A stretch of 64,000 bases of DNA, taken from an uncultured Aquimarina sp. (GTDB taxonomy: Bacteria; Bacteroidota; Bacteroidia; Flavobacteriales; Flavobacteriaceae). Below the pieces are notes generated by a model, which saw only the letters and a program-made list of their open reading frames with translations, ran no database searches and was not told the DNA's origin. Shown here piece after piece: positions 42,479 through 50,176 of this stretch (position 1 is its first letter; every line of letters begins with the position of its first letter). The stretch spans positions 248,001 through 312,000 of the forward strand of contig CANMTP010000001.1 of NCBI GenBank assembly GCA_947500845.1, read 5' to 3'. The translations under genes and the position numbers were made by a program.

Positions 42479-42608
42479 AAAATAAAAAGAGTAAGAGAAA
42501 AATTGGAATTGATTGTTTTAAACTTTTTTTGCCCCTCGAAAGAATAATTCCCCCCGAATTATTTGATCCCAAAACCTATAAAAGCCTCTTCCCCCAGAGG
42601 CTTTTTTT
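42479..42608 (+). ncRNA. Candidate small RNA with C-rich hairpin loops
   Basis: About 130 bases between a -7 box and a strong terminator, with no convincing ORF. Hairpin 1: AATAATTC (42543-42550), loop CCCCC, GAATTATT. Hairpin 2 is the terminator, whose loop is TCCCCC. A third C run (GCCCC, 42531-42535) is unpaired. C-rich loops are a known means for small RNAs to pair with G-rich targets. It could instead be a leader that attenuates the CPBP protease gene starting 54 bp further on. Not identified as a known RNA family. Confidence 0.45.
42582..42608 (+). terminator. Terminator with TCCCCC loop
   Basis: AAGCCTCT, loop TCCCCC, AGAGGCTT, then T residues. Strong intrinsic terminator lying between the starts of two divergent genes, so it must end a transcript that begins in the gap. 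Confidence 0.85.
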
Positions 42609-42662
42609 GTTAAAAAAAACATCCAATTCAGTATTTATACGGAAATTAGTCAAAAAATAAAA

Positions 42663-43295
42663 ATGCAGACTGCTATATACAAAGGCATAGAATTATTTCT
42701 TCTTTTCATTGTATTACCATTAAGTTTTCTGATCAGTTATCCTATTGCTATTAAAATGGCACTTACTATAATAGGCTTTCTTTATATTTTGATAATACTA
42801 AAACGCAAAGGACTCCTAAAATTGAGATTTCCAGATAAAATGTATTGGAAGCCATTTTGGAAAGAGACGATTATTAAGCTTGCCATAGTAATGATTATAA
42901 CGGGATTATATGTTCTTTTTGTGGCACCGGATAAATTATTTTCAGTTTTGATAAAAAAACCACATTTATGGTTAATGATTTTATTTATCTATACCTTTTT
43001 GTCTGTATGGCCTCAAGAAATTATATATCGTACTTTTTTTTATGAGCGTTACCAGGGATTGGTAAAAAATAAATGGTTATTCGTTTTTATCAATGCGATT
43101 CTTTTTTCGCTTGCCCATCTTTTCTTACGAAGTTTTTTGGTTCAGGCACTTACTTTTATTGGAGGGATGTTATTTGCTTATACCTATCAAAAAACAAAAT
43201 CAACTACGTTAGTATCTGTAGAACATGCTATATATGGTAATTGGTTGTTTACCGTTGGAATGGGAGAGATGTTAGCTTTTCCAGGAGCAGACTAA
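42663..43295 (+). CDS. CPBP family intramembrane protease
   Basis: 210 residues with six or so transmembrane segments. [19 protein letters not shown] is motif 1 of the CPBP (Abi/CAAX-like) family, but the first Glu of EExxxR is Gln here. [11 protein letters not shown] holds motif 2 His, and [16 protein letters not shown] motif 3. Members cleave substrates inside the membrane; substrate unknown. The end overlaps the convergent rdgB gene by 4 bp. Confidence 0.82.
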   Translation: MQTAIYKGIELFLLFIVLPLSFLISYPIAIKMALTIIGFLYILIILKRKGLLKLRFPDKMYWKPFWKETIIKLAIVMIITGLYVLFVAPDKLFSVLIKKPHLWLMILFIYTFLSVWPQEIIYRTFFYERYQGLVKNKWLFVFINAILFSLAHLFLRSFLVQALTFIGGMLFAYTYQKTKSTTLVSVEHAIYGNWLFTVGMGEMLAFPGAD

Positions 43296-43864
43296 CGATT
43301 CAAAAAATCAATTAATTCTTGTACTGCTTTTCCGCGATGGCTAATCTTGTTTTTTTCTTCCAAAGGGAGTTCTGCGAATGTTTTAGAATATCCATCAGGA
43401 ATAAAAATGGGATCATATCCAAATCCTTCATCACCTTTTTTAATGTTACTAATACTTCCTTCACAAATACCCGTAAACGGTATCAGTTCATTATTTAGTT
43501 CTAAAGCGATGACAGTCTTGAATTGAGCAATTCTATTTTCTTCTCCTCGTAGTTCATTTAAAAGTTTATCCATATTGGCATTAGCATCTTTTGAGTCACC
43601 GGCATATCTGGCTGAATATACCCCCGGAGCTCCGTTAAGTGCCTCGACTTCTAGTCCGGTGTCATCGGCAAAACAATCATAACCATAATGTTTTTTGACA
43701 TATTGAACTTTTTGCTTTGCATTGCCTTCGATAGTAGATGAAGTTTCCGGGATATCTTCGACGCATCCTATATCTGCAAGACTTAATAGCTCAATTTGGG
43801 CTGGAAGTAACGCCTGTACTTCCTTGACTTTATTAAGATTATTTGTAGCAAATACTATTTTCAT
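43292..43864 (-). CDS. rdgB: Non-canonical purine NTP pyrophosphatase (RdgB/HAM1)
   Basis: 190 residues. [16 protein letters not shown] at the N-terminus, [20 protein letters not shown] with the metal-binding Asp pair, [20 protein letters not shown], and the C-terminal [20 protein letters not shown] and [11 protein letters not shown] are all diagnostic. It hydrolyses ITP, dITP and XTP to keep them out of nucleic acids. Confidence 0.95.
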   Translation of the reverse strand: MKIVFATNNLNKVKEVQALLPAQIELLSLADIGCVEDIPETSSTIEGNAKQKVQYVKKHYGYDCFADDTGLEVEALNGAPGVYSARYAGDSKDANANMDKLLNELRGEENRIAQFKTVIALELNNELIPFTGICEGSISNIKKGDEGFGYDPIFIPDGYSKTFAELPLEEKNKISHRGKAVQELIDFLNR

Positions 43865-43915
43865 TTTAGTTTAATGTTATGAATTTCTAGTGTTTAAGTT
43901 TTTGTAGTATTTTTT

Positions 43916-43971
43916 ATCATCAATCATCAATCATCAATCATCAATCATCAATCATCAATCATCAATCATCA
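43916..43971. repeat. Heptamer tandem repeat, eight copies of ATCATCA
   Basis: Eight exact uninterrupted copies of a 7-bp unit between kdsC and rdgB, starting 6 bp after the kdsC stop. Perfect copies imply recent slippage. A 7-bp unit changes frame with every copy, but no frame runs through it. Confidence 0.95.
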
Positions 43972-43977
43972 ACTTAC

Positions 43978-44502
43978 TCATGCTTCAGCATCAAAATCCG
44001 ATATCCATTTTCCTTGAACCTTCAACACCTGTTCAATCACATCCCGAACACATCCTTTTCCTCCCTTTTTAAATGAAACATACTTTGAAATCTCCTTAAT
44101 TTCGGCCACAGCATCTTGCGGACAAGTAGGTAACCCTACCATTTGCATTACCGGCATATCAGGAATGTCATCACCCATGTACAATACATTTTCAGACTTA
44201 ATATTATAAATATCAAGGTATTCATCTAATTGTTCAACTTTATGATGTGCACCAAGATAAATGTCAGTAATTCCTAATCCTTTTAGCCTTTGGCGTACAC
44301 CTTCATTTTTTCCGCCTGAAATAATACAAACATTAAACCCTTGTTGCACAGCTGTTTTTAATGCATATCCGTCTTTAATACTCATTGTTCTTAGCAACTC
44401 CCCATCTGTGTTTATAATTACAATACCATCGGTAAGTACACCATCAACATCAAAGATAAAAGTAGTAATGTGTCGTAAGTATTCTTTATAACTTTTTTCC
44501 AT
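43978..44502 (-). CDS. kdsC: KDO 8-phosphate phosphatase (KdsC family HAD)
   Basis: 174 residues, a cap-less HAD phosphatase. FDVDGVLTDG holds nucleophile Asp18 and Asp20; ISGGKNEGVRQR follows as motif II, and YMGDDIPDMPVMQMVGLPTC as motif IV. It removes phosphate from 3-deoxy-D-manno-octulosonate 8-phosphate in the KDO branch of lipopolysaccharide core synthesis. Its start overlaps the end of the DUF2520 gene by 17 bp, so the two are likely coupled. Confidence 0.9.
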   Translation of the reverse strand: MEKSYKEYLRHITTFIFDVDGVLTDGIVIINTDGELLRTMSIKDGYALKTAVQQGFNVCIISGGKNEGVRQRLKGLGITDIYLGAHHKVEQLDEYLDIYNIKSENVLYMGDDIPDMPVMQMVGLPTCPQDAVAEIKEISKYVSFKKGGKGCVRDVIEQVLKVQGKWISDFDAEA

Positions 44503-45250
44503 ATTTAGATTGAATTGCTTTGGTTAATGTTTGATATATTTCTTTCTGTAGTGGATCTGACAAGATATTCAAATGCCGCTCTATAGTTTTGGTATCTTTT
44601 CTAATGGCAGGACCTGTCTGTGCTTGATCTGGATTCATTTGTATTACTTTTTGTACCGTTTCCTGAATTAAAGGATATAAAATTTCAAAAGGAATGTTAT
44701 GTTCTTTGCAAATAGCATTACCGATCGAAAATAAATGATTTGTAAAATTGTTTACAAATACGGCAGATACATGCAGTATATTACGTTGGTCTGATGAAAT
44801 TTCGTATATCTTGGATGATAAAGGTGTAGCAAGATCTTTTAAGAGATGTACATCTTTTTCTTCTTCAGCCTCTATACAGATAGGAACACTATCAAAATCG
44901 ATGTTTTTATCCCTACTAAATGTTTGCAATGGATAAAACACACCTCTTTTATTTAAATTACAAAGAGCTTTCATAGGAACACTCCCTGATGTATGAACGA
45001 CTAGTTTGTTCTTAAAAGGAAGTTGGGCCGATAAGGGTGTAATTGCAATATCGCTTACAGCAAGTATATAAATATCTGCCTCTTTTAGCGAACCAATATC
45101 ATCTGTAATCGAGTTTTCTTCTTGTGCAGGATGAAATAGTAATCTTTTACGATTGTAACATTGTATTACTTTTGCATGTTTTTGATCTAAAAACCCGGCA
45201 TAAAGGTGTTGAGCAACATTTCCGGAACCAAGAATTACGACTCTTATCAT
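44486..45250 (-). CDS. Rossmann-fold/DUF2520 domain protein
   Basis: 254 residues from ATG 45248-45250 (MIRVVILGSGNVAQHLYAGF). GSGNVAQH is a dinucleotide-binding loop as in NADP oxidoreductases of the ProC/F420 type. The C-terminal half (ILHVSAVFVNNFTNHLFSIG, EILYPLIQETVQKV, GPAIRKDTKTIERHL) is the DUF2520 helical domain. Function not established. An upstream in-frame ATG would add 16 residues ahead of the Rossmann strand and is unlikely. Confidence 0.82.
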   Translation of the reverse strand: MIRVVILGSGNVAQHLYAGFLDQKHAKVIQCYNRKRLLFHPAQEENSITDDIGSLKEADIYILAVSDIAITPLSAQLPFKNKLVVHTSGSVPMKALCNLNKRGVFYPLQTFSRDKNIDFDSVPICIEAEEEKDVHLLKDLATPLSSKIYEISSDQRNILHVSAVFVNNFTNHLFSIGNAICKEHNIPFEILYPLIQETVQKVIQMNPDQAQTGPAIRKDTKTIERHLNILSDPLQKEIYQTLTKAIQSKYGKKL

Positions 45251-45356
45251 TTGGCTAAAATAAGCAAGTTCCATTAAAAAATTAAACAATAGTAACACTT
45301 CTGTTAAAACCTTTATAACAAAGGTAAATGATGCTACTTTATCCTACCAAAAACAC

Positions 45357-45364
45357 TAAATTTG
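45357..45364 (+). promoter_or_regulatory. -7 box of ccsBA
   Basis: TAAATTTG, full match to TAnnTTTG, 25 bp before ATG 45389. It covers an in-frame TTG at 45362, which therefore cannot be the start codon. Confidence 0.6.
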
Positions 45365-45388
45365 CCGATCAAAAAAAGAAAGGTTATT

Positions 45389-48300
45389 ATGCAGGATAAG
45401 TTTGCAAGCATTTTGTTCTCTACACGATTAATGGCAATTTTATTTATAGTTTTTGCAGTTTCAATGGGAGTAGGTACTTTCTTAGAAGATGCCTATGGTA
45501 CCACAGCCGCAAGAATATGGATTTATAATACTTGGTGGTTTGAGGCTATAATGGTGTTTTTTGCCATTAACTTTTGTGGAAATATCGTTAGGTATCAACT
45601 TTATAAAAAGGAGAAATGGGCCACACTACTATTACATTTATCCTTCATTCTTATTATTATAGGAGCTTTTATTACTCGATATATCAGTTATGAAGGTGTC
45701 ATGCCTATAAGAGAAGGTGAAACAACTTCAACATTCCTTTCTGAAAAGACATATTTAACCATCTTCCTTGATGGCGAAATTAATGGAGAACCCAGACGTA
45801 GGATAATTTCTAAGGATTTTGAGTTAGCTGAGGCGACCGATAACAGTTTTACTATTGATACAGATTATAATGAGCAACCTGTTACAGTTCAATATAAAAA
45901 CTATATACAAGGAGCAGAGATGGGACTGGTCGAGTCTGAAGATGGTAATAGATACCTCAAAATTGTAGAGGCAGGAGATGGTGATCGACATGATCATTTT
46001 TTACAGGAGGGTGAAGTCTCAAACATTCACAATGTATTAGTGGCTTTCAATAAACCAACCGATGGAGCGATCAATATTACCTATACCAATGACGAATATT
46101 TTATAAAATCCCCATTCGAAGGCTCTTATATGAGAATGGCAGATCAAAAACAGGGTCTTGTCTTCAAAGATAGTCTTCAGCCTTTGATGCTTCGATCATT
46201 ATATCAAACTGCTGGTATGCAATTTGTAATTCCTGATCCCGTAGTTACGGGTAAATATGATGTAGTTCCTGTAAAGATCAAAGATAAAGGACAACAAGAT
46301 GCCTTGTTTATTAATGTTTCAACTAATGGAGAAACAAAAGAAGTTAAATTATTAGGAGGGAAAGGTTATCACAATGATATGACTAAAATATCTTTGGGTG
46401 GATTAGACATGTATTTTTCTTACGGATCCAAACAAATGGAGTTACCATTTGCTCTTAAGTTGAATGATTTTATTGCAGAAAAGTATCCTGGTACCGAGAA
46501 TGTCTACAAATCTTTTAAAAGTAAAGTGGATATTGTCGAAGAAAATAATTCAAGGCCTTATGACATTTATATGAATCATGTACTGGATCATAAAGGATAT
46601 CGATTTTTCCAGGCCTCTTTTGATCCAGACGAAAAAGGGACAGTATTATCTGTAAATCATGATCGCTGGGGAACTTTGGTTACTTATACGGGGTATATGC
46701 TATTGTATTTAGGTATGATGTTAATCTTATTTACGAAAGGCTCTAGATTCAAGGATTTAGAAAAAATGCTGAATAAAGTAAAATCAAAAAAGAAAAATTT
46801 AGTAACGTTGATAGTACTTATGATTTCGTTGTCTTCTATGGGCCAGGAGCTTCCTAATCAGACAGATCATCTTCAAACGTTACCTACCAAAGCTCAATTA
46901 GATTCTGTAATCAAAGCCAATGCTGTTAGTAAAGAACATGCAGCCAATTTTGGTAGTATTGTGATTCAGGATGAGCGAGGAAGAATGAAACCTGTAAATA
47001 CTTTTTCTTCCGAATTACTTCGTAAACTTAGTAAAAAGGATACGTATGAAGGGCTAAGCGCCGATCAGGTATTTGTTTCTATGATAGAAAATCCTTTTGT
47101 ATGGTATAGTGTTCCTATCATTGAGATTGACCGAAAGAATGATAGCATTAGAAAGATATTAGGCGTTCCTAAAACAGAAAAAAAAGTATCCTTAATAGAT
47201 CTTGTAGAGCCGGATGGATCTTACAAACTGACACCTTATCTCGAGCGTGCCAGTAGTACAAATACACCAAGTAGTTTTGAAAAAGACTTTCTTAAGACTC
47301 ATGAAAAATTTTATTTACTGAATCAAGCACTTGGCGGAGGAATTCTAAAAATATTTCCTGTACCTGGTGATGAAGGGAATAAATGGGTTTCTATCCCAGA
47401 ATTAAACGAATTCAAGTTTAGTGGAATGGATTCTGTATACACACGTCAGATCATTCCTATTTATCGACAATCATTACAAGAGGCCAGAAAAACTGGAGAT
47501 TATAGTAAGCCGGATCAATATGTGGTAAGTATAAAAAGTTTTCAGAAGAAATTTGGTAGTGAGGTATTACCGACTGATAAGAAGATAAAAGCTGAAATAG
47601 CATTAAACAAGTACGATATCTTCAGAACGCTGTATCGATATTATATGATGGCCGGATTGTTATTAATGGTTTTTGTAATTTTCAGGATATTTAAAGAATC
47701 AAAAGTTATTCGAGGATTAATTAACGCAACCATTGGACTTGTTGTCTTATTATTTATAGCACATACGGCAGGATTAATAATACGATGGTATGTTTCTGGT
47801 CATGCTCCTTGGAGTGATGCCTACGAATCTATGATTTACGTAGCATGGGCTACTTTGGCAATAGGATTAGCTTTCGGTAGAAAGAGTAATCTTACCATCT
47901 CAGCTACTACTCTTGTAGCGGCAATTATATTATTCTTTGCACATGAAAACTGGACAGATCCTGCAATTGCCAATTTACAACCTGTTTTAGATTCTTATTG
48001 GGTACTTATTCATGTTTCGATTATTGTAGGAAGTTATGGGCCTTTTTTCGTAGGAGCCATTCTGGGAATCCTTGCTTTATTGTTAATGATCCTTACTACC
48101 AAATCGAATAAGAAAAGAATGGACCTTAATATCAGAGAAATTACTATTATTAACGAAATGGCACTTACTATCGGCTTGGTGATGCTTACAATTGGTAATT
48201 TTTTAGGGGGGATGTGGGCCAACGAAAGTTGGGGACGTTATTGGGGATGGGATCCAAAAGAAACCTGGGCTTTAGTTAGTATTATGGTATATGCCTTTGT

Positions 48301-48556
48301 AATTCATATGCGACTAGTACCCGGCCTTCGAAGTAGATGGTGGTACAATTTGGCATCTGTAATTGCAATTTACAGTGTACTAATGACCTATTTTGGGGTG
48401 AATTTTTATTTGAAAGGGCTACATTCGTATGCAAGTGGTGATAAAGTGATTACGCCTAATTCTGTATATTATTCTGTTGCTTTTGTAATTCTTTTGGGAG
48501 CACTTTCTTATTGGAGGTATAAGGTGTATTATAAAAAAAAGAAAGAAATGGCATGA
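45389..48556 (+). CDS. ccsA: Cytochrome c biogenesis fusion protein CcsBA (ResB-CcsA)
   Basis: About 1055 residues. The ResB-like N-terminal half (to about 470) has transmembrane segments in IFVAVSM-type sequence near 15-35, 50-70 and 80-100, a long periplasmic part and a segment near 450. The C-terminal half is CcsA with about eight segments and the haem-binding WWD motif: WANESWGRYWGWDPKETWAL near residue 950. HVSIIVGSYGPFFVGAILG and HMRLVPGLR contribute haem histidines. The fusion exports haem and attaches it to apocytochromes c by the system II route. The start was chosen because the promoter box lies over the alternative TTG. Confidence 0.9.
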   Translation: MQDKFASILFSTRLMAILFIVFAVSMGVGTFLEDAYGTTAARIWIYNTWWFEAIMVFFAINFCGNIVRYQLYKKEKWATLLLHLSFILIIIGAFITRYISYEGVMPIREGETTSTFLSEKTYLTIFLDGEINGEPRRRIISKDFELAEATDNSFTIDTDYNEQPVTVQYKNYIQGAEMGLVESEDGNRYLKIVEAGDGDRHDHFLQEGEVSNIHNVLVAFNKPTDGAINITYTNDEYFIKSPFEGSYMRMADQKQGLVFKDSLQPLMLRSLYQTAGMQFVIPDPVVTGKYDVVPVKIKDKGQQDALFINVSTNGETKEVKLLGGKGYHNDMTKISLGGLDMYFSYGSKQMELPFALKLNDFIAEKYPGTENVYKSFKSKVDIVEENNSRPYDIYMNHVLDHKGYRFFQASFDPDEKGTVLSVNHDRWGTLVTYTGYMLLYLGMMLILFTKGSRFKDLEKMLNKVKSKKKNLVTLIVLMISLSSMGQELPNQTDHLQTLPTKAQLDSVIKANAVSKEHAANFGSIVIQDERGRMKPVNTFSSELLRKLSKKDTYEGLSADQVFVSMIENPFVWYSVPIIEIDRKNDSIRKILGVPKTEKKVSLIDLVEPDGSYKLTPYLERASSTNTPSSFEKDFLKTHEKFYLLNQALGGGILKIFPVPGDEGNKWVSIPELNEFKFSGMDSVYTRQIIPIYRQSLQEARKTGDYSKPDQYVVSIKSFQKKFGSEVLPTDKKIKAEIALNKYDIFRTLYRYYMMAGLLLMVFVIFRIFKESKVIRGLINATIGLVVLLFIAHTAGLIIRWYVSGHAPWSDAYESMIYVAWATLAIGLAFGRKSNLTISATTLVAAIILFFAHENWTDPAIANLQPVLDSYWVLIHVSIIVGSYGPFFVGAILGILALLLMILTTKSNKKRMDLNIREITIINEMALTIGLVMLTIGNFLGGMWANESWGRYWGWDPKETWALVSIMVYAFVIHMRLVPGLRSRWWYNLASVIAIYSVLMTYFGVNFYLKGLHSYASGDKVITPNSVYYSVAFVILLGALSYWRYKVYYKKKKEMA

Positions 48557-48609
48557 TAAATCTAAATTTAAGATAGTCTTTAACTCTTTATGATTTAAAA
48601 AATAGTAGA

Positions 48610-48645
48610 ACGCTCAACCAAATTTTAGGGTTGGGCGTTTTTTAT
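48610..48645 (+). terminator. Terminator after ccsBA
   Basis: ACGCTCAACC, loop AAATTTTAG, GGTTGGGCGT and a T run. Confidence 0.88.
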
Positions 48646-48654
48646 TTTGCAGTA

Positions 48655-48777
48655 ATGAAAAAAAGAAAAAGGATAAGAGATGAAAATCAGAGGATTAATT
48701 CTAATAGGACAAGGTTGGATCATAAAGACATAGCTCGAATTATACAATTATATTTAGATAAGAAGAATGAAAAGTAA
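48655..48777 (+). CDS. Small basic ORF, 40 residues (doubtful)
   Basis: ATG AAA AAA AGA start, 40 residues with a net positive charge (MKKRKRIRDENQRINSN start, LDKKNEK end). It starts 10 bp after the ccsBA terminator, with no clear promoter. Not recognised. Listed because it is short and clean; it may be chance. Nothing else was seen between it and 49057. Confidence 0.2.
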   Translation: MKKRKRIRDENQRINSNRTRLDHKDIARIIQLYLDKKNEK

Positions 48778-49057
48778 TACAAAACCTATACTAATCATGG
48801 CAAATAGTTAATTTAATAAGGTTCTAGAAAGGTATAAGTCGAGTATTGTATACTTCAATAAAGTATATAGAAATTCCAGTATAGTTAGAAAAAATAGCGA
48901 AAGTTTGATAATAGTGAAGAGTAGATAGTCTTTTTTTTCGCTTTGAAAATGAAAATATTAGTTATTCACTAACCTTATACGTTTAATAATGAGCCCCCAA
49001 ATTATTTTGTATTCCTGATGATGAACTTTTCCCGAGTTCATTTCATTCTGCATAGTA

Positions 49058-49606
49058 TTATAAAGATACTATAGTCGTAATTTTAAGTGAAGGATTTATC
49101 TGAGATATAATAGTTATACTTTTATTATTCTCATGAATAACCTGAGTTTCCGGAATTTTAGATAGCTCAGTTTCCTTTTTGAAATGCAAAAGTTGATCTC
49201 TTTGGTGGTTGTATTCCTGTACCACTTCTTCCTTAGAACCGTAAGCAGATCCCAAATACACCGATAAGGGTCGCGGTCTAAAATCGATAAGCCAACTAAT
49301 TAATTCTAAGTTAGCAGGTGTAGTTGATTTTGTTTCTCCTGTCAAAAAATTGACAATTGGCTTAAACTTATCTCCATTAACCCGCTCAATTGCATGCATC
49401 TTGTTTTCGCCTTCTTTAAACTTAAAAAAACGACTGAGGATACGATCATCATACTTTTCTTTTCGCTTGTCTAGTAGCCAAAGACAGGCTTCTTTAATTT
49501 GTTTGCGAGTAGGTTCGATAAGATAACTACTCATTTCTCCTCCTTTTTCCTTTTTGTACTTCTCTAGAATTTCATCACGATAAGTACTACTTGTTTTTAG
49601 TCCCAT
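49058..49606 (-). CDS. Hypothetical protein
   Basis: 182 residues, not recognised. No signal peptide or membrane segment. N-terminal half helical and basic (RDEILEKYKKEKGGEMSSYL, ACLWLLDKRKEKYDDRILSR), then FRPRPLSVYLGSAYG and a beta-type tail (NKSITIISQINPSLKITTIV). The segment AIERVNGDKFKPIVNFLTGE TKS could bind nucleic acid, but this is a guess. It stands alone in a gene-poor stretch next to a signalling unit. Confidence 0.5.
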   Translation of the reverse strand: MGLKTSSTYRDEILEKYKKEKGGEMSSYLIEPTRKQIKEACLWLLDKRKEKYDDRILSRFFKFKEGENKMHAIERVNGDKFKPIVNFLTGETKSTTPANLELISWLIDFRPRPLSVYLGSAYGSKEEVVQEYNHQRDQLLHFKKETELSKIPETQVIHENNKSITIISQINPSLKITTIVSL

Positions 49607-49946
49607 AAATTTTTTGAATTATTGGAATCTTACAGCTTTCTGCGGAATCTTTGGAATCTTTGGAATCGATTATGGAGTAACCAGCAAAGCCTCCTTAAAT
49701 TCACATAGTAACTAGTTCCAGTTAGACATTGCTAACATAGTAAATGTATTAGCGAAGTTTTTACGGGAATCCGTAAGCGAGTAGTTGAAGGTCATTGGAA
49801 AGTAGCCTAATACTAATCCATCAGATTCCCGCTTTCCATAAAAATTAAGGAGTACTCCCTTTTTAAGTTACGGCTACTGTTGCCAAAATTTTCTCAAAAA
49901 TTTTGGATGGTAACCTCTATGTCAAATTCAAAAAAAGTAAAAAATT
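49607..49946. other. Gene-free stretch with small hairpins
   Basis: Contains three successive TGGAATCTT-like direct repeats near 49645-49668, the hairpin TTACGG-GAAT-CCGTAA at 49761-49776 and an A/T hairpin CCAAAATTTT/AAAATTTTGG at 49883-49906. No coding frame seen. Possible leader or regulatory RNA of the small lipoprotein gene. Confidence 0.35.
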
Positions 49947-50108
49947 ATGAAAACAATATTTTATATATTAATCGCCCTATTTATGTCTACAACATTCACT
50001 TCTTGCACAGCAGATAGTGTTTCAGATAATGTTGAACTTTCTGTAGAAGAAGTTGCAACAACAGGAGAGGATGGACATTATGAAGATGAAGATGAAGGAG
50101 GAAATTAA
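49947..50108 (+). CDS. Small acidic lipoprotein
   Basis: 53 residues. A clean lipoprotein signal with Cys20 (LIALFMSTTFTSC) is followed by a short acidic tail (EDGHYEDEDEGGN). Not recognised as a family. It lies 68 bp upstream of a two-component pair and ends before a perfect 12-bp inverted repeat. It could be a small envelope peptide sensed or controlled by that pair; this is inferred from position only. Confidence 0.55.
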   Translation: MKTIFYILIALFMSTTFTSCTADSVSDNVELSVEEVATTGEDGHYEDEDEGGN

Positions 50109-50129
50109 ATGATTCAGAAATTTTGTCTG

Positions 50130-50159
50130 TTAAATTTGGTCGGTGCAGACCAAATTTAA
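50130..50159. terminator. Perfect 12-bp inverted repeat before the histidine kinase gene
   Basis: TTAAATTTGGTC, loop GGTGCA, GACCAAATTTAA. Acts as terminator of the small lipoprotein gene or as an operator for the kinase promoter (-7 box TAATTTTG at 50165-50172). Confidence 0.55.
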
Positions 50160-50164
50160 TTTAG

Positions 50165-50172
50165 TAATTTTG
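50165..50172 (+). promoter_or_regulatory. -7 box very close to the kinase start codon
   Basis: TAATTTTG ends 4 bp before ATG 50177. If used, the transcript would begin at or within the start codon (leaderless). Confidence 0.4.
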
Positions 50173-50176
50173 GGGA

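Noticed and set aside
45362-45388. TTG start adding nine residues to CcsBA
   Set aside because: The -7 box lies over this codon, so the transcript would start after it.
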